Positions 34,855-43,564 of a stretch of DNA of 64,000 nucleotides are shown one piece after another. Both the position numbers and the translations under genes were made by a program. The stretch's first letter is position 1, and each line of letters opens with the position of its first letter. Source of the DNA: Methylomonas fluvii (GTDB lineage: Bacteria; Pseudomonadota; Gammaproteobacteria; Methylococcales; Methylomonadaceae); NCBI RefSeq assembly GCF_014850975.1, contig NZ_JACXST010000001.1, forward strand, positions 1,302,001-1,366,000. The letters run 5' to 3'. The notes beneath the pieces were generated by a model, which worked only from the letters and a program-made list of their open reading frames with translations, did not search any database and was not told the DNA's origin.

Positions 34855-36440
34855 ATAAAAAATTAATCGAAGTTACCCAAGAGCTCGCTGCCGTGGATGG
34901 CTGGCCTGACGGATGGATAGGTATCCGCAACGCGCTGAGGTGGGGAAAAGAGGCTATAAACGGGGAATCCCTGGCGCAATTGAAAATGCTCGAAAAACAA
35001 TTAGCTCCATGCGATCTGTGGGGAAAAATTCAGGCGAAAATATTGCGGCGCGGCGATTACAGTGTTGAACTGGACGGCGAATATGAAGATGAGCCTGACC
35101 ATAATTCCGGGCTTGGATGGTACGAAAGGATATTAGAAGAAGCGGAAATTCTTGGAAAAACCGCTGCCATGGATGAAAAGATTCTATCAGACTTAAGCCC
35201 TTTTCTATTTCACTCAGGACACACAAACAAACCATATTGTTTTGGTATTGGCATAGGTAAGGAACATTCCGCCGTTAGCGCTCTCATTGCTCAAATTCGC
35301 GCGATTATCGATAGTAATCCTAACCGGGCATTCGACCTGCAATTTGTTCACGGCTTGTTAGTAGGATGGCATTCGGTAAACCCCCAGGAAGTCGGAATTT
35401 TTATGGACTCGGCTATCGGCGATCCGGTTTGGGCGGCTTATTTCCCCATGCTGCAACTGTCGGTGCCAGTCGATGACGTTGCATATGGCAGACTAATTAA
35501 GTCGCTGGAAATAGGGCTGGCACCCAGTTGGCGCTATACTCAGCTTAGATTTGGGCGCACCACGGACTCACTTTCAGTGGAACAACTTGCTGCGCTGCTG
35601 AATCTGCTAAAGTCTAAGCTGGACAACGGAATGGAGGCGGCGATTGATGTCATTTATATGGTGATTCATTGCGCTACTGACAAAGACGCGAACTATCAAA
35701 AGGAATTGCAAGCCTATGTCTCGGGTTTTGTAGTTGATATAGATTGGGCACGATTGAATTTTAAAAACCACAATTTTGATTACCATCTTGAGAAAGTCAT
35801 CGAATTTGCACTTTCAGGAAACGACCCTTACAAAATCACGAAACTTTCCATAGAACATTTGCTTGCGCAAGATGATTTCAAATTTATGATGCGCTGCGGA
35901 GACCTGCTTAGACCGTTTTTCAAGGAAAATCCAATTGATGCGCTAGACGGGATTTACTGCAATGATGAGGTAAGTTCGATGCAACGTTTGCTTATTTTGC
36001 AGACAAGTAGGAATGACGAAACAGCTTTGGCTGATGTGCCGACAGATGCCGTTATCGAATGGTGTAAGGATTCTCCGCTTGAAAGATGTAAATTCGCGGC
36101 CGAGGGATGCAAACTTTTTGATTATCAAAATACCAACGATCTGAACAATGACAATGTTCTTTCAATTTCTGCGGACGCAATTGCCGTACTAGATATCGCA
36201 CCAGACAAGAAGACAGTTCTCGAGACTTTAGTACGACGTTTTTCTCCCAGTCATTGGTCAGGTTCTCGTGCTTCGATAATGCGGCAGAGACTCTCACTGA
36301 TCGATCAACTCAATCCCTTGGCTGATCCAGTGCTTTCGGTTTTGATTGTAGAAGAAAAAAAGCGACTGTCAGATGCAGTTTTGGCTGAGGAAAAATGGGA
36401 ATTCGATCTGGAGAGGCGGGAAACTGGCAGTTTTGAATAG
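34836..36440 (+). CDS. STAND defence protein, C-terminal helical-repeat part (frameshifted remainder)
   Basis: 534 codons in the frame one base behind the preceding gene, starting at a TTG inside it. The product is all-helical, with no motif of its own and no ribosome-binding site or ATG at its beginning. Read with one additional G in the GGGGG run at 34838-34842, the two parts join seamlessly (AIRGLWG then DEWLNKKLIEV), giving one protein of about 1280 aa, a normal length for this class. It is therefore either the lost C-terminus of a decayed gene or the result of a one-base sequencing error. Confidence 0.7.
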   Translation: MGDEWLNKKLIEVTQELAAVDGWPDGWIGIRNALRWGKEAINGESLAQLKMLEKQLAPCDLWGKIQAKILRRGDYSVELDGEYEDEPDHNSGLGWYERILEEAEILGKTAAMDEKILSDLSPFLFHSGHTNKPYCFGIGIGKEHSAVSALIAQIRAIIDSNPNRAFDLQFVHGLLVGWHSVNPQEVGIFMDSAIGDPVWAAYFPMLQLSVPVDDVAYGRLIKSLEIGLAPSWRYTQLRFGRTTDSLSVEQLAALLNLLKSKLDNGMEAAIDVIYMVIHCATDKDANYQKELQAYVSGFVVDIDWARLNFKNHNFDYHLEKVIEFALSGNDPYKITKLSIEHLLAQDDFKFMMRCGDLLRPFFKENPIDALDGIYCNDEVSSMQRLLILQTSRNDETALADVPTDAVIEWCKDSPLERCKFAAEGCKLFDYQNTNDLNNDNVLSISADAIAVLDIAPDKKTVLETLVRRFSPSHWSGSRASIMRQRLSLIDQLNPLADPVLSVLIVEEKKRLSDAVLAEEKWEFDLERRETGSFE

Positions 36441-36645
36441 GCCAGCCCATCCGGCTTAATAAAGTTGAAAAGCGTGAGTTAGGTGGGGAAATTTTGCATA
36501 ATAATAAAGCTACTTTCAGACAGCTATCCATTCAGGCACGGTCACTGATCGTCAAAATGCAGCAGTCTGCAATTGGCCGCTTGTCGCCCAACGCAGGCAC
36601 AAGCATTCAGCCCGGTGAGTAATTTTTTATTCGGGTGCGCGTGCA

Positions 36646-37110
36646 TCACTTGTTTCTACTGCCCAGCAGATAATCAAATCCCGGCCAGGTGACGCACCAG
36701 TTGCCGGAGCCGGGCTGGGTGTGATGTTGGTAATGCCAGGGTAAATGCTGTTTAGCCCATTGCGGGTCGAGATGGGCTTTGCGGTGCAGAATGTAATAAA
36801 GCGTCAACGAGCCATATAAACCCATCACGAAAACCGGCCAATACCAAAATAGCGGCAGATGCACCATGACAATTGCAGCCAGTACCGCCAACTCCTTGGT
36901 TTGCGCATTCCAGGTCGATAAGTCCAAATGGCGATAGCCGGGATCCAGCATCTGGTGTTTCGCGCAGATCGCATGGTGTTCATACCAATGGTAGGCCCAG
37001 ATGCTGCCCGGCTGTTTGCCTAAACGATGCAAGATGAATTTGTGCATCAACCATTCGCCGAGATTGGCGTAAAAAATGGCCAGTAAAAGTTGCAGGCTCA
37101 CTGAGATCAT
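36646..37110 (-). CDS. Fatty acid hydroxylase/sterol desaturase family membrane protein
   Basis: 154-aa membrane protein with the histidine clusters of the di-iron hydroxylase superfamily: HKFILH, HWYEHH, HRKAHLDPQW and HLPWHYQHH. It has two to three hydrophobic segments, including one around VLAAIVMVHLPLFWYWPVF. It is shorter than typical sterol desaturases (about 250 aa), so substrate is uncertain. It is transcribed away from the eCIS cluster. Confidence 0.75.
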   Translation of the reverse strand: MISVSLQLLLAIFYANLGEWLMHKFILHRLGKQPGSIWAYHWYEHHAICAKHQMLDPGYRHLDLSTWNAQTKELAVLAAIVMVHLPLFWYWPVFVMGLYGSLTLYYILHRKAHLDPQWAKQHLPWHYQHHTQPGSGNWCVTWPGFDYLLGSRNK

Positions 37111-37460
37111 GGTTCGGCTGGGGCTAATGGTTTGTAGTAAGTATCATCTTCACCCGGTTTGCCGTGCTCCGCATAGTTGTTTTATTCCTACTGCTTTGCC
37201 TCAGTGCTTTTGACTCCAGCTCTTGCCTTTTCCAAATGGTGTTCCATTTTTAATCCGATTTTAATGACTTCTGCGCCAGCAATTTCCAAAAACTCTGCTA
37301 AAAATTAATACCATTATTTGATTGAGGCACGGAATTTAGCCGGCTAGTTTGCTGTGTATCGCTTTTTTCGGTTTTTATTAGCGGATAGCTTCACAAAATC
37401 GACTTGCGTACAGTAGACCTATGTACTAGGCTATGCTACCGCTCGAGTGGGGGAGAAGAA
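37111..37460. promoter_or_regulatory. Intergenic region upstream of the eCIS cluster
   Basis: 350 bp without a gene, between divergent transcripts, so it must hold the eCIS promoter. A small imperfect inverted repeat TAGACCTA-TGTAC-TAGGCTA (about 37415-37434) lies 27 bp before the first ATG and could be an operator or leader hairpin. A GGGGGAGAAG ribosome-binding site precedes 37461. I could not fix a convincing -35/-10 or a -24/-12 sigma-54 site. Confidence 0.35.
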
Positions 37461-38048
37461 ATGGCTTCGTACCGGGGAGTGACTGGCGCACTGTTGGCGT
37501 TGGAATCGTTCTTGACCAGCAGATTACCTGCCGAGCTGAGCAGCGAGCCCACCAATGCCCAAGCAAAATTGCTGGGTAGCGCCGACATCGCCAATATCCT
37601 CACCGGCAATCTGCTGGGTATTTACCTGCATCGCATCACCATCGATCCTCACGGCCGGCAGCGCACCTTCGCACCGCGCGGTTCCGACCAAAACGCCCCG
37701 CAAGCCGAACTACCGGTCAATCTGCATTTCCTGTTAATCGCCAACGCTGCCAGCGCCACCATCGAAGCCGATCTTTTGAGTTGGGCCATGGTCGAGCTTG
37801 CCAACGAATGTCAGCTCGACATCTCGCATATTCAAGACATCGACGACGAATGGGGCCAGGCCGAAGTGCTGAATATCGCCCCGGACGAGATGACTACCGA
37901 AGATTTGATGCGCATCTGGGATGTGTTCAAATCGCCTTACACCAGCACCGTACCCTATGTGGCGCGCACCGTGCGCCTACGGCTGCGCCGGCCGCGTACG
38001 GAAGGTCCGCCGGTTTCGACGCGGGTATTTCCGGGAGGCACGGTATGA
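37461..38048 (+). CDS. eCIS tail-terminator/cap protein (DUF4255, Afp16/Pvc16-like)
   Basis: 195-aa DUF4255 protein. It begins YRGVTGALLALESFLTSRLP and includes NILTGNLLGIYLHRITIDPHGRQRT, LPVNLHFLLIANAASATIEADLLSWAMVELA, and a C-terminal SPYTSTVPYVARTVRLRL. DUF4255 proteins cap the sheath-tube end of contractile injection systems (Afp16, Pvc16). The ATG at 37461 follows a good ribosome-binding site; the longer frame to 37404 is not needed. It is the first gene of the cluster and overlaps the next by 4 bp. Confidence 0.85.
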   Translation: MASYRGVTGALLALESFLTSRLPAELSSEPTNAQAKLLGSADIANILTGNLLGIYLHRITIDPHGRQRTFAPRGSDQNAPQAELPVNLHFLLIANAASATIEADLLSWAMVELANECQLDISHIQDIDDEWGQAEVLNIAPDEMTTEDLMRIWDVFKSPYTSTVPYVARTVRLRLRRPRTEGPPVSTRVFPGGTV

Positions 38049-38821
38049 AAGCCGTCAAGGTTCTGGAAACCAATATCCTCTACGCCAGCGACGTGATTTA
38101 TTGGCTGGACGGCAGCAGCGCCGCACAGGAAGCCGATATGCGGCGGCTCAGCGAAGCCGTTGTCTTGCAACTCGATACCCGCCCCGCCGATCTGCAATTT
38201 TTACACACGCCAGGCAAAACGGCCTTGTGGCGACGCTCGGCCGGTAAAACGGTGCAAGGGGCGCCTAGCGAGGCGGACAAATTGCGGCCGTCTGAAGCGG
38301 CATACGCCATTGCCGGCTCGGTGGCGGACACTCAAAATCGCTATGTCCCGCGCCGTTTTGAAGTTCAAGCCGGCAATGCCGCCGGACACAGCTTGGTGCT
38401 TTATCCGACCCCATTCGGTACCAAGCTAGGGCGCGGTGGCGGTTTGCGCGGCACGCTAAGGTTTACCGGTAGTAATACGCCGGCCGTATGGGCGTTACTG
38501 ACGCTGACGGTCAATCTGGGCGTCGGCGGCAATTTGATCTGCCGCGCCCAATCCGACGCCAATGGTGATTTCATCATTGCAATGCACCGCTTGCCGCCCT
38601 TGCCGGAAGGCGTAACCGAGTACAACGCGACACTGAGCATTGCAGCCTCGGCTGCGGCCAGCGCTGCGCTACCGGTCGATCCGGCCGACTTGCAGCCAAT
38701 GTTGCTCGGCGCTATTAACGCTAACAGTTTTGCCGCCGCACTAGCTCTGACCGTAGTGCCGGGCGACTTGAGTTTAATCCGGTCCTTTAATCGGGATCAT
38801 CTTGCCGTTCAACCCAATTGA
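38045..38821 (+). CDS. eCIS-associated beta-sandwich protein (uncharacterised)
   Basis: 258-aa protein. Residues about 130-215 look like a carboxypeptidase-regulatory-type beta-sandwich (GGGLRGTLRFTGSN, CRAQSDANGDFIIAMHRLPPLPEG). In Afp16/Pvc16-type proteins a similar C-terminal Ig-like domain follows DUF4255 in one chain, so this may be that domain as a separate gene. The N-terminal 110 residues are unlike anything I recognise. Its start overlaps the DUF4255 gene (ATGA). A role at the cap end is inferred from position. Confidence 0.6.
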   Translation: MKAVKVLETNILYASDVIYWLDGSSAAQEADMRRLSEAVVLQLDTRPADLQFLHTPGKTALWRRSAGKTVQGAPSEADKLRPSEAAYAIAGSVADTQNRYVPRRFEVQAGNAAGHSLVLYPTPFGTKLGRGGGLRGTLRFTGSNTPAVWALLTLTVNLGVGGNLICRAQSDANGDFIIAMHRLPPLPEGVTEYNATLSIAASAAASAALPVDPADLQPMLLGAINANSFAAALALTVVPGDLSLIRSFNRDHLAVQPN

Positions 38822-38883
38822 GTCATCCATGAGTTGAGTTCGTCCTTTAAACGCTGGTCCACATAAAAATTAAGGAGGGGAGC

Positions 38884-41061
38884 ATGCCTGAATATCTTGC
38901 ACCGGGTGTGTTTGTAGAAGAAGTTAGCTTTCGCGCCAAATCGATCGAAGGGGTGGGGACCAGCGTCACGGCGGTGGTCGGTCCTACGCGTTTCGGGCCG
39001 TTGCGAGGCAATCCCGAAGTAGTGACTAGCTTTGGCGAATTCACCCGCATCTACGGCGACATCCAAAATCTCGCGCTGGCCGGCGCATCGGTACTTAACC
39101 ATACTGCGATTGCCGCGAAAGCCTTTTTCGATGGTGGTGGCAAACAGCTCTATGTGTCGCGGGTCGGCAATTTTCCGCAAAACGCGCCGGGCATATCGAC
39201 GCGGTCCGTGCCGAATGTGTTGAGTTTCAGTAGCCGCTTTCCGGGAGTGATGGGCGATTTCACGCTGGAATTGCTGTGGCGCGATAGCGAAAATCTGTTA
39301 AAAACCGAGGCCACCTCGGCGCCCGCCGAAGGCGAAGTGGTGTTTCTGAATGCCACTGGCCTGACCAACGCGGTGCGCTCGGCGGGCATCGCCGCGCAAT
39401 TCCCGGACGAACGCTTTCCTCTAAATGTCCGCGCCCTGGTGCGCCGGGAAGGCGATCATTTCGTCATCGTCAACAACCGCTGCGAACTGGATACCGCCGA
39501 TGATGTGGTAGCGGGCGGTACCGCCTTGCGTCCCAACGGCCAAGCCGACGGCAGTCAGGGCGTACTGATGACGGCCGGCTTGGTGAACGGTCCCGGTGTC
39601 GCGGTGAGTTACACCCGAGTGTTTGCGAAAAATCCCAGCAGCGGGTCCTTGGCTAACGGCACGTCGGCGGTGCTGACCCTTAGCGCGGAAACCAACTTGT
39701 CGGCTTATACCGGCGCGGCGCATTGGGGCACCTTAACCGCGTTGCGCGGCACGCTTAATGCGGCCGGCAGCGAGTTTGTGGTGGACGGCGGCGGTTTGAA
39801 TGTGGGCGTCAATGCTGACATCACCCTGCCGTTGGCGGCTTTGGCCGCTGCACCCAATACGGTGCGGGCGGTAGTGGTGCAGCGCAATTTCGATATTGCC
39901 GTGCATGCCGGCGGCCGCGACGGTCCGGTGATTTATAGCTACGGCGATATTTCCAGCGCCCCCGATGCAAAAAACAGTCTCAGCGCCGTAATGCCCGTTA
40001 CGCCGGACAAGCGTTATGACCAATTGACCAGTCCGGTCAGTTGCACCCTCAGTGCCGGTATCAGCGGCGCCGATGTGGTGGCAGCCTTGTACAGCCTGTT
40101 CGAGTCGAATGGTTTAAATCCCGGCCCCATGTCGGTTCAAGGCCCGCGTTATTTGATTAATCTGTCGGGCGGCAGCGACGGCAATGTGCCCGGCGCCGTG
40201 CAATACGGCGGCGTGGAAGACGAGGTCAACGGCAGCAGCGGTTTCGTGGCCTTGGAAAATATCGAGGATGTTTCCATCGTGATGACCCCGGCTGCTGCGG
40301 CTTACGCCACCAATCATCAAGCCATCGTCGCCGAGGTGCAAAAACACTGTCTAAAAATGCGTTACCGGGTCGGCATCGTCGATAGCCGAGACGGCATGGC
40401 GCTGTCGGAAGTGCGCGAGTTTCGTTCCAACTTCGACGATTCACGGCTGGCACTGTACTACCCCTGGGTGGTCATCGCCGATCCGCGCGGCCTGCTCAGT
40501 ACTATCAACGTGCCGCCGTCCGGTTTTGTCGCGGGTGTGTATGCCAATACGGACGTGCAGCGCGGCGTGCACAAGCCGCCGGCCAACGAGCCGGTGATCG
40601 GCGCCTTGCGTTTTGCCCAGGAAATCAACCGCTTCCAGCAGGAATTGCTGAATCCTAACGGCATCAACTGTTTGCGTTCGTTTCCGGGACGCGGGCATCG
40701 GGTTTGGGGCGGCCGCACTTTGTCCAGCGATCCTGAATGGAAATACGTCAACGTTCGCCGCTACTTTTTGTACCTGGAGCGTTCCATCGACAAATCCACG
40801 CAGTGGGCGGTGTTCGAACCGAACGGCGAGCGTTTGTGGGACAACATCCGCCAGACCGTGGAAAGCTTTTTATACAACGAGTGGGTCAACGGCCGGCTGT
40901 TGGGTAGCGCCAAAACCGCATATTTCGTGCGTTGCGACCGCAGCACGATGACCCAAAACGATCTGGACAATGGCCGCTTGGTCTGCGAAATCGGCGTGGC
41001 AGCCTTGAAGCCGGCCGAATTTGTGATTTTCCGCATCGGCCAAAAAACCGCCGACGCCTGA
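38884..41061 (+). CDS. eCIS/phage tail sheath protein (sheath 1)
   Basis: 725-aa contractile sheath. It starts EYLAPGVFVEEVSFRAKSIEGVGTSVTAVVGPT, the classic sheath N-terminus, has FFDGGGKQLYVSRV in the first domain, DPRGLLSTINVPPSGFVAGVYANTDVQRGVHKPPAN in the central domain, and a conserved C-terminal domain (FLYLERSIDKSTQWAVFEPNGERLWDNIRQTVESFLYNEWVNGRLLG). A very strong ribosome-binding site (aaggagggg, 38872-38880) suggests high expression, as required of a polymerised protein. The large insertion (residues about 95-430) makes it longer than T4- or P2-type sheaths. Confidence 0.95.
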   Translation: MPEYLAPGVFVEEVSFRAKSIEGVGTSVTAVVGPTRFGPLRGNPEVVTSFGEFTRIYGDIQNLALAGASVLNHTAIAAKAFFDGGGKQLYVSRVGNFPQNAPGISTRSVPNVLSFSSRFPGVMGDFTLELLWRDSENLLKTEATSAPAEGEVVFLNATGLTNAVRSAGIAAQFPDERFPLNVRALVRREGDHFVIVNNRCELDTADDVVAGGTALRPNGQADGSQGVLMTAGLVNGPGVAVSYTRVFAKNPSSGSLANGTSAVLTLSAETNLSAYTGAAHWGTLTALRGTLNAAGSEFVVDGGGLNVGVNADITLPLAALAAAPNTVRAVVVQRNFDIAVHAGGRDGPVIYSYGDISSAPDAKNSLSAVMPVTPDKRYDQLTSPVSCTLSAGISGADVVAALYSLFESNGLNPGPMSVQGPRYLINLSGGSDGNVPGAVQYGGVEDEVNGSSGFVALENIEDVSIVMTPAAAAYATNHQAIVAEVQKHCLKMRYRVGIVDSRDGMALSEVREFRSNFDDSRLALYYPWVVIADPRGLLSTINVPPSGFVAGVYANTDVQRGVHKPPANEPVIGALRFAQEINRFQQELLNPNGINCLRSFPGRGHRVWGGRTLSSDPEWKYVNVRRYFLYLERSIDKSTQWAVFEPNGERLWDNIRQTVESFLYNEWVNGRLLGSAKTAYFVRCDRSTMTQNDLDNGRLVCEIGVAALKPAEFVIFRIGQKTADA

Positions 41062-41082
41062 ACCCTGGACTGGAGATAAACC

Positions 41083-41544
41083 ATGGCTACATATCGCGAA
41101 ACGCCCTATGGGGTGTTCAATTATCTGGTCAACCTGGGCGACGGCAGCGAAGGCGAAGTGCAGGGCGGCTTTTCGGAAGTGTCCGGTTTGAATGCGGAAG
41201 TGACCGTAGCGGAATATCGTAACGGCAACGACGCGGTGAATTACGTGCGCAAGATCCCGGCCATCAACAAGGCCGGAGACGTGACGCTGAAGCGTGGCGT
41301 GATCGGCGCCGACAACATTTACAGTTGGCTGGAGCAAATCCGCGGTGGCGATGTGACCGCCAAGCGTGACGTAGTGATCAAGCTTAAAAACGAAGATCCC
41401 ACCAGCGCCAGCGCCGTGGTGACCTGGAAACTGGTCAGGGCCATGCCGATCAAATGGACCGGGCCTACACTAACAGCCAAGGGCGGCAGCGACGTGGCGA
41501 TGGAAGAGCTGGTGCTCTCCGTCGAAACCATCATCCAAAGCTAA
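41083..41544 (+). CDS. eCIS tube protein 1 (gp19/Afp1-like)
   Basis: 153-aa tail-tube protein: PYGVFNYLVNLGDG, GFSEVSGLNAEVTVAEYRNGND, NKAGDVTLKRGVIGADNIYSWLEQI, VVTWKLVRAMPIKWTGPTLTAKGGSDVAMEELVLSVE. This is the standard phage-tail-tube (T4 gp19/Afp1) layout, forming the inner tube of the injection machine. It lies between the sheath and the second sheath-like gene. Confidence 0.92.
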   Translation: MATYRETPYGVFNYLVNLGDGSEGEVQGGFSEVSGLNAEVTVAEYRNGNDAVNYVRKIPAINKAGDVTLKRGVIGADNIYSWLEQIRGGDVTAKRDVVIKLKNEDPTSASAVVTWKLVRAMPIKWTGPTLTAKGGSDVAMEELVLSVETIIQS

Positions 41545-41559
41545 GCGGAGCAACAGCTG

Positions 41560-43059
41560 ATGGAATGGCTAGCCGGAGCGCGCATCGCTCTGACGCCTCG
41601 GCCGGTTGAACGCCGGATCGCGGCGCTGGAAGCGGCCATGCTTGGGCATTGCCCTGGCCGGGTCAGGCTTGAACGCCTGCTGCAATTGCCGGCGGCGCTG
41701 GCGGATATGCGCGCGGTCGGATACGGCCGGGTAGTTGATGACTTGCTGTTGGGCGCTGCCAGCGAGCTTTACCATCTGCCGATACCCTTGCAGTCCAGCG
41801 CCGAATTCCACGACATTTTCCCGGATGCGCTTACCGCCACTACCGAATATGTCAGCCTGCTGGCCGGTAACAAAGCCTGGCTGGGCCTGGCAGTTGACGA
41901 TTTTTTCGCCAACGGCGGCGAAAAACTGTGGGTGGTGCGGATACCGGAAAGCGCCGGGCAAGCCGGTTTCCTGCCTGCCGACAACACGCAATTGCACGAT
42001 GTTACTACTCTCCAAGGCTTGGCCTGTGTATTGGTGATTCCGGCCTTGGGCGTCGTCGGTTTTCCCGATTTGGAACGGCTGCAAGTACCACCGCGTCTGC
42101 CGGATATTCCCAGGGTACGTCTGGAAAACAACGACCCGCAGTTTCTGCCTTGCACGCAAAACACCGATGACGATCACCGCGAACGCCGCTACAGCAATGA
42201 GTTAATCGACATGCAGCCGCCTTGGCAATTGCCGCAGGTGTTGCGTGGCATGCTGCAATTCATCAGTAGCCATCGGCCGGATCTGCAATGTCTGTTTACC
42301 TTGCCACTGGCGTATTCCGGCGAGTTGGACAGCCCGGTGCTCGACCCGGCGGCGTTGAGCGCACTGGCCGGGTATCAAAGCAATCCGGATACCGCGCAAG
42401 CGTTGCGCTATGTGCAGTTTTTGTTTCCCTACCTGCGCGGGCCGCGTTTTGCCTTGCATAGCCCGGTCGGCTTGATCGCCGGCCAGCAGGCGGCGGTCGC
42501 CCGTCGCGACGGCCCGTGGCGCTCAATGGCGGCCAAGCCTTTAAACACTGACGCCTTGCCTTATCCGCGTTTATCCATCGCTCAAACGATTGGTTTACGC
42601 GATAAACCCGGCATCAGTGTGCTCAACTACCGCAACGCGGTTAGTGGCGGCGCGCAGCTCAGCCTTGATGACGAGCGCCTGGTGGTGCCGGCCTTGCCGG
42701 TCGCTGATTATCCGTTCGACCGCCAGCGTTACGATGGCTTCCGTTCCGCGGAAGTGATGCGCTTCCTGGGCTTTTTGCGCCGGCAATTGCAGGCCTTGGG
42801 CGAGCAATTGATCTTTAATTTGGATTATCGCGATCCCCGCCCGCGTTTGCTGCTGGAACAGTTTTTCCGCCGCTTGTATAGCCAGGGTGCCTTGCGTGGC
42901 GCGTCCGCCGAGCAAGCTTTTTCGATTCGTGAATCGACGCCGCAAGAGGGCGCGATGCTCTACGAGATCATGCTGGCGCCGGCGTTTCCGATAGACAAGC
43001 TGTTTCTGACTTTTGCCAATCTGAACGGCGAATGGCGCTCGGAGGTGGTCGATGGCTGA
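41560..43059 (+). CDS. Second, degenerate tail-sheath-like protein (sheath 2)
   Basis: 499-aa protein with weak but consistent sheath similarity to the 725-aa sheath. FFANGGEKLWVVRI corresponds to FFDGGGKQLYVSRV; SPVGLIAGQQAAVARRDGPWRSMA to the central PPSGFVAGVYANTDVQRGVHKPPA; and NLDYRDPRPRLLLEQFFRRLYSQGALRG to the C-terminal sheath domain. The typical sheath N-terminus is absent. It may be a specialised baseplate-proximal sheath, as Afp3/Afp4 are alternative sheaths. Codon style matches its neighbours. Confidence 0.75.
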   Translation: MEWLAGARIALTPRPVERRIAALEAAMLGHCPGRVRLERLLQLPAALADMRAVGYGRVVDDLLLGAASELYHLPIPLQSSAEFHDIFPDALTATTEYVSLLAGNKAWLGLAVDDFFANGGEKLWVVRIPESAGQAGFLPADNTQLHDVTTLQGLACVLVIPALGVVGFPDLERLQVPPRLPDIPRVRLENNDPQFLPCTQNTDDDHRERRYSNELIDMQPPWQLPQVLRGMLQFISSHRPDLQCLFTLPLAYSGELDSPVLDPAALSALAGYQSNPDTAQALRYVQFLFPYLRGPRFALHSPVGLIAGQQAAVARRDGPWRSMAAKPLNTDALPYPRLSIAQTIGLRDKPGISVLNYRNAVSGGAQLSLDDERLVVPALPVADYPFDRQRYDGFRSAEVMRFLGFLRRQLQALGEQLIFNLDYRDPRPRLLLEQFFRRLYSQGALRGASAEQAFSIRESTPQEGAMLYEIMLAPAFPIDKLFLTFANLNGEWRSEVVDG

Positions 43060-43564
43060 AGTCAGCGAATTCGTCGCCTTTCGTTTCAAGGTCAATCTGT
43101 ACAACAGCGACCAGAGCAGCTTGTTGTGCAGCGGTTATTTCAGCGAAGTGACCGGCTTCGAAGCGACGATGGAGCCCAAAGTGATCAACGAGGGCGGCCA
43201 TAATTGGGGAGAACATCATCGCTCCGGGCCGACCAAATTCGCGCCGATTATTTTGAAACGCGGCGTTACCGACATTAACGATTTATGGTCCTGGTTCGAC
43301 ATTACCACCCGCCAGGCCAACTACGGCTATCGGCTGAGCGGCGAGATTATTGTGTTCGGCAATCCCAGCGTCAGCGGCGGCAGCGTCACCGATAACGCGG
43401 TATTGGTCTGGAAACTCAGCGGGGTGTTGCCGACCAAATTCAAAGGCCCGGATTTGTCGGCCACCGCCAGCCAGGTAGCCATCGAAGAATTGCAGCTGGT
43501 GCATCAAGGCCTGGAATTGCAACGGCCGGCGCCGGCCAGCACGCAAGGCAGGGGGACGGCATGA
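43052..43564 (+). CDS. eCIS tube protein 2 (gp19/Afp5-like)
   Basis: 170-aa tube-fold protein: FVAFRFKVNLYNSDQSSLL, GYFSEVTGFEATMEPKVINEGGHNW, FAPIILKRGVTDINDLWSWFDI, LVWKLSGVLPTKFKGPDLSATASQVAIEELQLVH. It aligns throughout with tube 1 but has its own N-terminus and a proline/alanine-rich tail. Two tube proteins are usual in Afp/PVC systems, where one forms the starter layer. It overlaps the sheath-like gene by 8 bp and the next gene by 4 bp. Confidence 0.88.
   Translation: MAEVSEFVAFRFKVNLYNSDQSSLLCSGYFSEVTGFEATMEPKVINEGGHNWGEHHRSGPTKFAPIILKRGVTDINDLWSWFDITTRQANYGYRLSGEIIVFGNPSVSGGSVTDNAVLVWKLSGVLPTKFKGPDLSATASQVAIEELQLVHQGLELQRPAPASTQGRGTA

Noticed and set aside
34830..34860. Programmed -1 frameshift in the STAND gene
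   Set aside because: The sequence CTT TGG GGG in the 0 frame does not form an X-XXY-YYZ slippery heptamer, and no clear downstream pseudoknot was seen. A one-base indel is simpler.
39400..40400. Long antisense open frames inside the sheath and other high-GC eCIS genes
   Set aside because: They mirror strong plus-strand coding genes with recognisable family motifs and have no start signals of their own.
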